From the NCBI RefSeq assembly GCF_003573695.1, contig NC_039360.1, positions 123,342,336 to 123,406,335 of the forward strand: DNA of 64,000 bases. The letters run 5' to 3'. The notes below the pieces were generated by a model, which was given only the letters and a program-made list of their open reading frames with translations, searched no databases and had not been told where the DNA came from. This stretch comes from Papaver somniferum. Its lineage: Eukaryota; Streptophyta; Magnoliopsida; Ranunculales; Papaveraceae. Position 1 is the stretch's first letter. Each line of letters opens with the position of its first letter. Both the position numbers and the translations under genes were made by a program. Shown in pieces: positions 47,041 through 58,432 of the stretch.

Positions 47041-49925
47041 TTATAGCACCCCTTTTTCCAAAACAGTAATTAGGATATTCAATCTAAGACTAAGGTAATA
47101 ACTATCTTAAGCTAAGTTATTAAAATGAGTACACAAAAATGAACAGAATACAAAATTCTTAGTTTAGATCAAAAGGGAAATAAACAAGACTTTTTCTGTT
47201 AGAAAGTTACAAGAACCTGACCAAAAGAAAGTTGAACTATGCAGACACTAAACTATCTTAAACTGAACCATTATTTTCAAGACAAGTTAAGAACATAAGC
47301 TAGATATTAAAGGTTCAAAATATACATAACTACCTAATTTACAAGTGTGTTGTTTGTCAGTACATATAAACATTCAGAAGTTAGAGTCTTACTTACAACT
47401 AAAACCCAAAAACACCTTCAAAAAGTTACATAAACTTCGTAGCATCACCGAGACCAGCAGCGATCTCTCAAGGACACAGGTTAAGGTAATCTACTCGATC
47501 TAAACATTAATCTCTCCTTCGGCCGAGTCAACACCAGTTACATTAAAGCTTCCTGCCACTAAAAGGAGATGGAAGAGTGAGCTAAACAAGCCCAATGGAT
47601 ACTTACACTTCCCAAATATAATCATCAAAGTTGAATTTCAAACGATGCAAATTTTCCAAACGTTCATAAACATTTAACCCACTAAAAAAACAAGGAATAT
47701 TTTGATTTTGGGTCACAAAAAAGTGACTAAAGTTGCGTTTGGGTCACGCCAAAATTTTAATTAAAGTTTGGGTCAAATGACCGTCATTGACCATCTTGAC
47801 TGTTAGTTTATTATTTATTTTTTATAATTAATTTAAATTAATTTCACCCCGTTAGTTACCCTTAATACGTGTCAACTCCGTCTACATTCTCACTACTAAA
47901 CCATCGCACCTCACTCACCTCCACCTTCATCTCCGTCTCCGGTAAAGACGAACAACGAAGTACTAACATGAACAGATGAAGAATAAAATTAAAAAAATAT
48001 AAAAATTACTCAATCTTCCCTGCTTGATCTTAGTTCTTTATTTCCATCAACAATGAATGATTATTGAGATAAGCAGAATGAAAAAAATTCACAAATCCAA
48101 TCTTTGGTACAAACTAATCTCACACCAATTCAAGCTTGTTCAATCATTATAATCGGTAGAAAATAAAATCAAAAAGATGAAGCACCACCAAATCAAAGAC
48201 AAACAAACCCCCTTTCATAATTGATTTTCAGAATAAAAAATTCAATGGTTTACAGAAATTAAATTATACATGAATCACCACCAAATCAAAAGATTACCCA
48301 CTCACATATAGAACCCATTACGTCTCTGCCACTCTCTTTCAATCCCTCATCTCATACAACCATTAAAATACCATGTATCTTCCTGCAATTAAACGTATAT
48401 ATACCGATTACCCAAAACCAATTTTTTGATTTTGAAAACCTGATGCAGACCTGATGCAAAAGAGTTTGAAATAACTTTTTTCTATGATACCCGAAACTTA
48501 TCAGCTTAAGTTAACAAAGGCTTTGATATATATTTTGGTAGTTGTATATATGTATTAGGATTTGTATAGACTTCGAAGATGAGGGAGGCGATGAACAAGA
48601 GAGAAGTTCGAGTAGATTTACCAAAATCAATAAACCCTAAAACATAATTTGGGATTTTTTCTCAAATAATCACAGCCGTCGTGGCCCTTTTCCACCCTAC
48701 ACGTGTTTAACAGAAAGTGGAATGGCTATGTTAGTAATAAATCGAAGTCTAATATTGTATTTGTCATTTCACTATTTAAATAACTTTCGTAACTGTCAAC
48801 ACGGTCAATGACGGTCTCATGACCCAAACTCTAATTAAAATTTTGGCGTGACCCAAACGCAACTCTGGTCATTTTTATGTGACACAAAGTCAAAATATCC
48901 CAAAAAACAATCATGTACTCCAAATATTAAAAGAATATCAACGCACGCAAACACAATCATATATATGGAACTAACTCCTTCTTCAAATAATGTATAATAT
49001 TGATGCTAACCACACTAGTAGGTAATATTACGGTGTATCGCCTAGCCATTGCATAAAAGCTGAAAGTAAGTAGATATAAATGAAGGAGCAGTATCATATA
49101 TACCACAGATGGAAATTCTTATTTCCCACACATTCACAGAGGAAAGCAAGTACATTTCAGGTCATTTCCAAGTAATGGAAAGACTAACAAAATCTACAGA
49201 GTTTTTGAGAATCAAAATCCAATAACACATGAATTTGTTTAAGTGTATAAACATAATTTTGTAAAAAGACATCAATGGTTACAAAAGAGAAATGTAAGTC
49301 CCCACCTCAACTCACAACTCAAACCTTAACCTTTGTAGCCCGCCTATTGAATCCGAAGACACCGTCAACCTTCAATCAAGAACAATGAGAAATTCCTCTT
49401 TGATAACTCTTCAATTTCTACAGAGTTCAACTAATCGATGGGTTCACGATCATAATCTTCTATTCTCTTGAATTGAAAACAGAACTCCACAAAATTGACC
49501 CCTTTCTTCTGATTTTTCTCTCCACTTAATTTTCCTACTTTCTATGCTACATGTGTTGAGATAAAGAGAATGACAGAAGATAAGTTCGAGTGTTTAAACA
49601 TATCTTTACTTTTCTTGCCAAACATACCCTTAACACATTATCATGTGTGTCAAAGTAAGATTTCACCATGTGGCCACTACCTGATGATGACTAAGCTCAG
49701 AAACAGAAATTCATATTTATACAGATTCCTAATATACTATTAAACTAATTAGCCATCAACACAAACAAAAAAATAACAAGGCATACAGCAGAATAATTTA
49801 ACACCATAACTAGCAATTTCGGACAACCAAAGCTATCCAACCGAGTGGTTGGTTTTTCCACAAAAATTGAACTAATAGCGTCACAATTATTATTAATTGT
49901 GCCCTAATAATTCAATAAATAAAGG
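47041..49925 (-). mobile_element. Probable 5' LTR of the gypsy element, interrupted by a MULE
   Basis: Begins (on -, ends) at GGGGTGCTATAA beside the primer site. The DNA to the right, excluding 47694-48910, is noncoding and could be a long LTR reaching the 5' truncation point of the next LINE. The outer terminus was not found, so the extent is inferred. Confidence 0.4.
47694..48901. mobile_element. Non-autonomous Mutator-like element with 9-bp TSD
   Basis: Terminal inverted repeats of about 115 bp start GG(A/G)ATATTTTGA(T/C)TTTG and include GTTGCGTTTGGGTCACGCC and TTTGGGTCA(A/T). An exact 9-bp duplication AAAAAACAA flanks it (47685-47693 and 48902-48910). Long inverted repeats plus a 9-bp duplication are diagnostic for Mutator-like elements. 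The 1208-bp element encodes no transposase. Its centre (47880-48660) has GC-richer patches (CACCTCCACCTTCATCTCCG, GATGAGGGAGGCGATGAAC) that could be captured gene bits, unproven. Confidence 0.92.
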
Positions 49926-52161
49926 ACAGATTATTGGAATCCTACAGTGACCCTATGTCACCGTACATATTTATAATCTGTATGGAACCTCTTTCTAAGC
50001 TTTTTTTGTATGCCAAAATGACTGGAAAAATTTCAGGTGTCAAAGTCACAAAAAAATGTCCTTCTGTCATACACATGTTCTTTGTCGATGACTCTTTTCT
50101 ATTTACTTCTACGAGTATTTCTCAAGCTAGGAATTTGCTAGACATTCTTAAGATCTTTAGTGAATCGTCTGGTCAGGTTATTAATTATCAGAATCAGGGA
50201 TATATTTTAGCAAGAAAGTTCAGAATTAACATTATAAATTGTTAGCTTGAATCCTTAGAGCGGGTAGAATAACAAAAATAGATAGTTACTCAGGTACTCC
50301 TCTATTCTTCAATAGAACTGAGAGTTTTAATTATCAAAACATGTTAGATAAAGTGTATAGTAGAGTTCAAGGTTGGAAAGCTATAAACAAAATTCTTGTC
50401 ACAAACAGGTAGAACTATCTTTTTTTTTTAATTATTATTACTAGTGCTATGCCTATGTATCAGATGATGTGGTTTTTACTTCCTAATACTTTATATAAGT
50501 TAAATGCTTTACAAAGAGATTTTTGGTGGCAAAGAAACAAATGTAATAAAGGCATTTATTTAAAAGCCTGGGATTATATATGCTCAAAGAAATCTATTGG
50601 AGGTCTGGGTATTAAAAACCCATATATATTCAATTTTGCTCTTCTTACTTGACTAGCTTGGCGCCTGATAGAAAATGCAGATAAACTTTGGTGTATTATT
50701 CTCAAGTGTAAATACTTTCCTAATACAAAACCTCTTAACTATAAGAAAATATTGATCAAATCCTGGGTTTGGACTAGTATTTATAGAGGTTTAGATATAA
50801 TCAGAGAAAATCACTGTTAGGAAATAGGAAATGGAAATGATATTGAAATTTGGAACGAAAAATGGCTCCTAATGGCACAACGCCCAAACCTAAAAATGAT
50901 AATTGTACTCAGCTTGTCTCGAAGGTTGTTGACATATAGATGCTTAGGGTTGATGGAATTTTAATCTTATCCGGAATTTGTTTGAAGAAAATTCAATACA
51001 AGTGATTGGGAAGTTAGAACCCTCCGGTAGCTTAGATAAGAAAGATAATAGAAAATGGTTAGGGACTAGAGATTGTGTTGTTTCTGCTAAATCGGCTTAC
51101 TACCCAAGAATCATCCGAATAATAATGTAGAGTGGATTGGCATTTGGAAACTAAATGTTATGCCTAGAGTAAAAATATTCCTTTGGAAAACTTTGAATGA
51201 TTGTTTAGAGAAAGTTTAGGGAGATATACTCTCATTGATATTCAATGTCCTTTGCCCAATAGTTTTATTAGTGAAAGTGTTTTTCATTTATTTACTAAAT
51301 GTGTCTTTTCGAAGCCATTTGGAGGGGTTTATCCATGTCCAACAATTTTTATGTTGCTGCTAATTTGAGTTATAAAAATTGGTGTTTGTGTTGGTTGAAA
51401 GATAGTAGCAATAGAAACGGTTATTCCTACATTCTATGTTATATATGGAAATATAGATGCAGAGTTGTCTTCGACAATGTTTTGCCTAACCCTAAATATT
51501 TGATTGAATTCATCCGAAAATATTTTCAACAATATATTAAAACAAAAAGATTAGGCCGATTAAAGCTATCCATCTTAAATTTTTTGATACCAATCATCCT
51601 AACCGTGTTTGTAGTATTAATAGTCCCTTGCAGGATATCAAATATGCCATCTTTGATGCTACATATCAAAAGAATTCTAATAAATTTTCTTATGGAATCA
51701 TTAGGATGAGTAACTTAGGAGTTGTGTCAGACTTTGCAGGAGGAACAGGATGTTGCACCAGCACTGAGGAAGCTGAATCCAGAGCCTACAGAAAGCTATC
51801 AGGTGGTCTCAAGGATTTGGAAACGGAAGACTAGTCTTTTATAGTGACACTCAGAATGTTATAAATAGTATGAAGAAGAACAATATTGTTGTCAACTAGA
51901 GGTCCAAAGATATTTTGCTTGAAGTTTTATATTATAACAAGTTTTTATTAATACCTTTTTTCAGTCTTATTCGGAGGTCTCGTAACAAATTAGCAGACAG
52001 GTTAACTAAGCATCTAAATAGATTTAGCAATCTTTATATTGATTCCAGATCTTAGGATGATTTTAACAAAAAATATATGGCTAAGTAAGCTTTGTAACTC
52101 AAACAAGTAGTATTACTTTCCCCTTAGTTTTATAAATTTCCTTTTCATCAAAAAAAAAAAA
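49926..52161 (+). pseudogene. 5'-truncated LINE (RT end, zinc region, RNase H), poly-A tailed
   Basis: Starts inside the reverse transcriptase at SDPMSPYIFIICMEPLSKLF (about 49949; active families read GDPLSPY). It continues with SVIHMFFVDDSFLF, where the usual ADD active-site triad reads VDD, then GTPLFFNRTESF, LNALQRDFWWQRNKCNKGI and GGLGIKNPYIFNFALLT. The linker WNEKWLL and an RNase H-like tail (FDATYQKNSNKFSYGII, EEAESRAYRKLS, about 51640-52060) follow. It ends in a run of A at 52150-52161. Stops and frameshifts are numerous. A target duplication was not found. Confidence 0.8.
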
Positions 52162-52345
52162 GTTCTAACAAAAGCAATACACTAAATTATAACAGAGAAC
52201 TTAGCTAAAGAGATATGCAATAACAATATCTCTAATGCTTGGGATCAAGGTTATCAAATCTGGAAATCTTATTAACATCTTTTTTTAGTGGGTCACTGGT
52301 AAAATACAAAAAAATAAATAAATTAAAGATAAAATTTGTCACCTA
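52162..52345. other. Spacer
   Basis: Short AT-rich target DNA between the LINE tail and the MITE candidate; nothing recognised. Confidence 0.3.
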
Positions 52346-52599
52346 AAGTTGATCTCCAATTTCCAAGGTCTTATCTAACAAACTTTATTTAAATTTAGAA
52401 ACAAATGATGATGTAGACATAAGACCCAAGGTCGTAGAGAAAGTTTAATTCAGACTTTCTCCTTTACCCCCACTTAGTCATGTCATATTTTTTTTATGAC
52501 TTTCATCTTTGCATTGGAGATGAAATTTGATGGAAAATGTTTTAAATTTTAGGTGTTGTACAATTTTAAGACCTTGACCCTTCGTATTGGAGATGCTCT
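52346..52599. mobile_element. MITE candidate, about 250 bp
   Basis: Ends GATCTCCAATTTCCAAGGTC and its near complement (GACCTTGACCCTTCGTATTGGAGATGC) form imperfect inverted repeats around the common plant MITE word CATCTCCAAT. CTAAAG occurs at both outer edges and may be the target duplication. The family is not assigned. Confidence 0.5.
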
Positions 52600-52742
52600 A
52601 AAGAAATAAAGGAAGCAATAATACTGTGGTGTTGGTATCCCAACAAAGTAATCTTCATACTGGTACCTACATATTTAAACAATCTCCTCTTCTTTTTTTC
52701 CTATATTTTTGAGCACCAAAATCATAAAATCCTTTCTTCGAT

Positions 52743-52805
52743 CCAAGGTGGTATAATGGTTGGTATACTTCCTTCCACTGCGGAGGTAGGGTTCGAACCC
52801 ATAAT
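52743..52805 (+). other. tRNA-derived (SINE-like) sequence with Pol III A and B boxes
   Basis: TGGTATAATGG (52749-52759) fits the A box and GGTTCGAACCC (52790-52800) fits the B box, with spacing close to that in a tRNA gene. The sequence on the 3' side does not pair with the 5' end to make an acceptor stem, so it is not a functional tRNA. It is better read as a tRNA pseudogene or the head of a SINE. Confidence 0.5.
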
Positions 52806-53057
52806 AATTCTTTAAGGAGTTAAAGATGTAGTCCAAGACCTATGTTCCAAACCATCAAAACAAAATCCAAAGCGATGTTTTTCACCTATAGTCATACTGA
52901 TTTTACAAACAAAAATTCTTAACATGTCACCTATATAAAAAACTCAAAAACAACTCTCTCATGTAACTTTCAATTTTGAGGCCCAAAAATAGCCCCTTGC
53001 AAATTCCAAAGGTGGCGTGGCCGCCTATGTGAGGAGGTTATTTTTGTGTTGTTTAAT

Positions 53058-53069
53058 GGGTGGTATGCA
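53058..53069. repeat. Target-site duplication of the LINE at 53070-53874 (left copy)
   Basis: GGGTGGTATGCA here is repeated exactly at 53875-53886 right after the LINE poly-A tail. The pair defines the insertion. Confidence 0.9.
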
Positions 53070-53874
53070 CTGCATAGACCTCATTAACTACAATGTTGTG
53101 TCAGAATGGGTCATCAACTGGTTTTCTTCAAATGAGCCTGTTCAAGAACCAAGATGGTTATTCCCTCTTATGATAGGAATATGGATAATATGGAATGATA
53201 AGTGTGATGTTGTTTTCCAGGGAGTAACCCTCAACCCTCATTTTTCTGTGCACAAAATACTTTATCACTTAGATTCTCATATGCACTGCATAGACCCCTC
53301 AGAGACTGTGATAAACACCTCTAGTAATAATATGTCTCAGTGGAAACCTCCTACTATCGGTGTTATCGAGTTTAATGTGGATGGTTCTTTTAATGATGAT
53401 ACTAACCAGTTTGGTACTAACATTGTTTTGCGTGACCATACAGGTACATGCATGTCAAATATTCAATTCAAATTGAGTTGTGGAAATGGAGCTCTGAATC
53501 CAGAAGCAGTAGAGTGCATGTCAGCAAGGGGAGGAATTATCGTGGGCTAAAAGAATGAAGCATTCACATATTCAAATTGAGGCAGATGCTAAGTTAGTTA
53601 TTGACACCATTAATGGGAATGTTTTACTCATACAATGGGAGAATAGGAACTTAATAAAAGAGATTAAGCATCTAATCTCTAGTTTTTCTTTTTGCGAGTT
53701 TATTTATGTAAGCCGAGATGACAAACAGGTTGTTGATGCCATTGCTAAGAATGTTAGGCAGACAACATTACCTATTGAAACCTTTGGAAACTTTAATCAG
53801 CTATTTGTGGTCTTTTGGCAAAGGACCGTAACCTCAGCTGATACTTAATAAATTTTCGTTTATCAAAAAAAAAA
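53070..53874 (+). pseudogene. Strongly 5'-truncated LINE: zinc-region end plus RNase H
   Basis: About 805 bp. It reads WVINWFSSNEPVQEPRWLFP and IWIIWNDKCDVVFQG (the segment between reverse transcriptase and RNase H in plant LINEs). The RNase H-like domain follows, with FNVDGSFNDDTNQFGTNIVL, ALNPEAVECMSA, IQIEADAKLVIDTINGN and VVDAIAKNVRQ. One stop/shift at about 53550 (after SARGGIIVG) breaks the otherwise open frame. The tail is 53865-53874 (A-run), and a 12-bp target duplication flanks it. Few other mutations suggest a fairly recent insertion. Confidence 0.9.
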
Positions 53875-53886
53875 GGGTGGTATGCA

Positions 53887-54021
53887 TAGAACTACTCGGA
53901 CCGGTGACAAGAGGGAACATGTAAAATTTCGGGTGTAAATAAGAAAAAAGAATAAGAAGGGTAAATCCGACAATTTACTTGCTCGATTATTTTCATGGAG
54001 AGGGGTTTAACTTTGAAGGTT
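53887..54021. other. Target DNA between two LINE insertions
   Basis: No gene. Probably the original upstream region of the NFD6-like gene, now separated from it by the long LINE. Confidence 0.35.
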
Positions 54022-54286
54022 TATTTATTTATTATAAGAAAATGAGTCAGAGCGTCTAGAAAGACATCCCACTCGTGGTTACATCCAGGGTATTGCCTGT
54101 GCTAGCTCTAGCAACAGGGTTATCCCTCAAAATAAAGTTAACGTTATTACAGTAATCCTCATCAGAAGTGTTTATGGGATTTTGAAAAGCATACATGATA
54201 GTATGTAAGTTCGTTCCTCTCCAAGTAGAATCTGTAAAGAGAGAAGAATGTCTGGCCAGTCTGGCTAGGTTGATGGCCGCATAGTT

Positions 54287-57200
54287 TTATTGTGTAGTAA
54301 CTTTGGAGAGCTTTCCTACTACAACATCGACTGGATTATTGTTGTTTTTGTTGTTGCCTTGTTGTTGATTACTCTTTCCTTTGAACCTTTGTTGAACTTC
54401 CCCTTGGTAATTTGTTTTTATGACTTGGAGAGTGTCTTCAGACTCAGCAGCAAAGTTGATGTTAGATTGCTGCATGGTTTTTCCCCAGGTCAGTGCTAGT
54501 TTAGCTCCTCGACTTGATCTGTCTGCTCTGCTGGTTCCAGTGGTAAAGTCCTTGAAGTTTCTGGTTCCCAAGCATTGACCTGTTAAGGACACAACAACAA
54601 GGGAGTAGTTAGTATAAGGCTGATCATCACTAGTAGCCTGGTACAGATCAGCTGGATCAATGTGCATGCTAATAGTGATTCCAAATTTATCAGTTGTGCG
54701 TCTTTATTGGCTGTAGTTCTCAGGAGGAGAATTAAAGCTGTTAGACTGATAGTAAAGATTATTGATAATATCCCCTGGCTTATGATGAATTCTTGAGTGA
54801 CTGCATAAGTGCTGAGTTATTTCTTTAGCGGTAACAGAGGCAATAAGAGATATTTTCCTAAAGACCCAGTCACATCTGGCTTTCCAGATGAACCAGCAGA
54901 TAGTGGCACAAGTTTCATTCCAGCTGGCATTAACATTATCAGCCTGGAACCAGTTGTTGAGCCACTTATGAAAGAAGTTGAAGGAGGAGAAGAGATTATG
55001 ATGAGCTCCAAAAAGATTCCTCCAAACTTCAGAAGCAGCAGAGAAGGATGATAAGACATGTGTTATATCTTCAGCTTCATTCTTGCAGTAAGTGAAAATT
55101 GGATCAATGTAACTCAGGATGCTAGCTGTCTTAGCATTAGTTGGGAGAATGCCATGGGCACATTTCCAGATGAATAGATGTATAACAGGATTAGTATCAA
55201 GTCCCAAGATTTGATTCCAAGGGGCTATTTGAGTATCCTTAGCATATTTGTCTTGTATCTGTTTATCATAGAGAGACTTGACAAAGAACTTGTTGTTAGA
55301 GGTGAGAGATCATCTGATCTCATCCTGCTCATTTGGGAAGTGGGGTGTTTGAAGAATAAGATTTTGGATATCAGGTGTGAACCATTGGTTTAAGTTGGTT
55401 AACTGTTATGAGATTTTCTGGGCAGAGGATAGGTTTTTGAAGTCTTCCAGAGTTATTGGGAATCCATCTGTCATCCCATATGTGGATTTACATTCCATTG
55501 CCAACCTTCCAAATGTAGAACTGTTGGATTAGAGCTATGCCTTCCAAAATTCCTTTCCAGATCCAAGAGTCAGTGTTCTTTGGTTTTGTGTCCAATCTTA
55601 TAACTTCAGTGTTGGGGTAGTGAGAGGCCTTCATAGTGCTGCTCCATAATGAATCTGGTTCTGAGATTAGTCTCCAGGAAATCTTTGTGAGCATAGCCAT
55701 GTTGAAGAGTTCCATATTTTTGAATCCAAGACCACCCAATTCTTTAGGTTTATTTACTGCTTCTCACGAAAAATAGTAGACTCCTTTGGATTTGTCTTGT
55801 TCTTTGTTCCAGAAGAAGTCTATTTGAATGGCATTGATCTCATTGCAAGTAGTTTTTGGGATTTTGAAACAGTTCATCTGGTAGATACTAAATGTGGAAG
55901 TCACTGATTGGATCATTGTCATTTTCCCAGCAGTTGAGAGATTTGTCTTCCATCCAGCAAATCTAAACTTGAGTTTGTCAACACAAGGCTTGAAGGCTTG
56001 TATCTTGCTCTTAGTGGTGAAAAGAGGGGATCCCATATATTTGTCTGTTGTGTTAATCCTTTGAACTTTCATAGTATTACTGATACTGTCAGCTAAATCA
56101 GGAGCAGTGTTCTTGTTGAAGAAGATGTCAGATTTTGAGAAATCAATTAGCTGGCCTGAAGATTGACCAAATTCTTTAAAGATCTGTATAAGATTATTGC
56201 ATTCATGTAAATTAGCTTTGCAGAATATCATGCAGTCATCAGCAAAGAGAAGGTGGTTGATTGCTGGAGCATCCTTGCATATTTTGATTCCATGTATTTG
56301 TTGTTGGGTTTCAGCATGAGTCAGGTATCTGGAGAATGCTTCCATGCAAAAGAGAAAAAGATAAGGGGATAGGGGATCCCCTTGTCTTAGTCCTCTAGAG
56401 GGTTTGAAAAACTTCCATGGAGATCCATTAACAAGAACATCCATGTTTATGGTGGAAATGCATTGGTGTATTAGATTGTACCACTGAGAGCCGAATCCCA
56501 TTTGGGACAGAACTTGAAGGAGAAAATCCCAGTTGACTCTGTCAAAGGATTTTGCCATGTCTATTTTTATGCCCATTGTGCCATTACTCCCTTTTTTCCC
56601 TCTTCTGGTATTCATGTGGTGGATAATTTCATGGGCTATGACTATGTTGTCAGATATTTGCCTTCCATGTATGAAGGAAGATTGAAATGGGGATATGATT
56701 TTAGGTAGCAGGGGTTTTAGTCTTTGATCAATGAGTTTAGATATGATTTTGTAGGTGGTGTTGCACAGAGAGATGGGTCTGAATTGAGCTGGAGTGGTAG
56801 GTTTATCAGTTTTGGGAATGAGAGATATGAAAGTGGAGTTCATTACTTTGAGGATATGTCCAGAGGTAAAGAAATTTTGAACCATGTGAATGATGTCTTC
56901 TCCCACAATATCCCAGTTGGCTTGAAAAAAATTGGGGGGAACCCATTGGGACCCGGGGCTTTGTCTCCAGCCATGCTAAAGAGAATGTTTTTAATTTCCA
57001 GAGGTTCAGGGGTTCTGAGAAGATTCTGGTTCTGTTGTAAAGTAATGGTAGTGGGGATAAGCTTTATAATGAAGGGATTGATGGCTATGGTTTCAGCAGT
57101 AGCCATATTAGCAAAGTGATTAGTGAAGGTCTTGGTGATTTCAGCATTGTCTTGGATCCAGGTGCCATCTTCTTTTTGTATGGAGTCAATCTTGTTCCTT

Positions 57201-58432
57201 CTGTATCTTTTCTTAGCAGCAATATGGAAGTATCCAGTGTTTCTATCCCCTAGCTTGATGTGTTGATCTCTGCTTTTAGTCTTCCAGAAAGATTCTTGTA
57301 CATGATGCCAGTGTTCCACTTGAAATTTTGCTTTTTTAAGGTCTTCCCCTCTGGATGAGGTAAATTAATGTTTGGTTATCCAGTCCATGTGTTGTATGCA
57401 TTCTTCTAAATTGGTCTTGATATTGTCATAAACTTCTTTGTTCCGCTGCTTCAGTCTGACTTTTATATCTCTAAGTTTCCTGGATATTTTAATGGCTAGA
57501 GATCCTTTATGAACTGTCTTCCAGCATTCAGCTATAATACTCTTGCAGTCTTCATGGTTGAGCCATGGGCCAAAGAATTTGAAGGGTATTTGACCTATTT
57601 TCCAACTGGGATTGGTATTGAGAATGATTGGGTTGTGATCAGAACCTATGGCAGTGAGGTTTGAAATAGTGGTGTTGGGTTGAATATCTAACCAAGCTTC
57701 ATTATCTAGACCTCTGTCTAATCTTTGCTCAGTGAGATGACGACCAGTTCTTTTGTTAGTCCAGGTGAAAGGTCATTCAGTATAGCTCAAATCAGAGAGA
57801 TGAGCTTCTTCAATCTTGCTTAAGAATATATCAGCTTCAGCTTGATTAATAGGATGTTGGCTGAATTTCTCATGTTCATGAAGCACAAAGTTACAGTCAC
57901 CCATGATCAACCAAGGTAGAGAGTTAGTAGCACAAGTATTTTCAATCATAGTCAAAGAGTGTAACTTATCATTAGTAGTAAAGGGACAGCCATAGTAGCC
58001 AGTAAAAATCCAAGGTTCTCCATGCAAAGGTTTAATGGTGGCATTAATGTGATGGTCAGAGAAATCCTCAATTGTGATATCTAAGTTGGTTTTCCAGGCA
58101 AGAACTAGACCTCCAGCAGTTTTGTCTTTGCCTTTTGGTTCAACAAACCAGAAATTAGTGACTCCTATATTTCCTAGGATTTTCTTAAGATTTCTAGATT
58201 GTTGTTTAGTCTCAGAGAGGAAGATGATCTCAGGGTTATGTTTATTTAGCATGATGTTTAGGTATTTAATAGTATCTGCTTGTCCTAAGCCCTGGCAGTT
58301 CCAAGCTATGATCGAGTAGAATTGCCAAAAATAGGATATGATAGGATATGAGAAAATGATGATTTTGTATCCTAGGATTAAATGCAGTTTCCTAGTATTG
58401 TAATCGACGTTAATCCATAGATAAATTTTCAT
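54287..58432 (-). pseudogene. LINE ORF2: endonuclease, reverse transcriptase, zinc region, RNase H
   Basis: Order on the - strand: endonuclease with IIAWNCQGLGQADTIKYL, FLSETKQQSRN, MGDCNF and SDHNPI (58320-57600). Then the linker DRNTGYFHIAAKKR and GDKAPGPNGFP. The reverse transcriptase follows with FISLIPKTDKP, FRPISLCNTTYKIISK, DMAKSFDRVNW, GLRQGDPLSPYLFLF and the active site LLFADDCMIF (about 56255). Thumb and zinc region follow (KELGGLGFKN, IHLFIWKCAHGILPTNAKTA), then a reduced RNase H-like tail (54667-54287) with an N/Q-rich stretch. Damage: TGA for Gly before PFTWTNKR (57773), a stop before FTSSRGED (57365), a frameshift near 56920, a stop after GVYYFS (55764), another after VGNGM, and a frameshift near 55450. 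It makes cDNA at nicked target DNA. Confidence 0.92.

Noticed and set aside
52743..52805. Functional tRNA gene
   Set aside because: A and B boxes are good, but the 5' seven bases cannot pair with the 3' side and the T stem has a mismatch.
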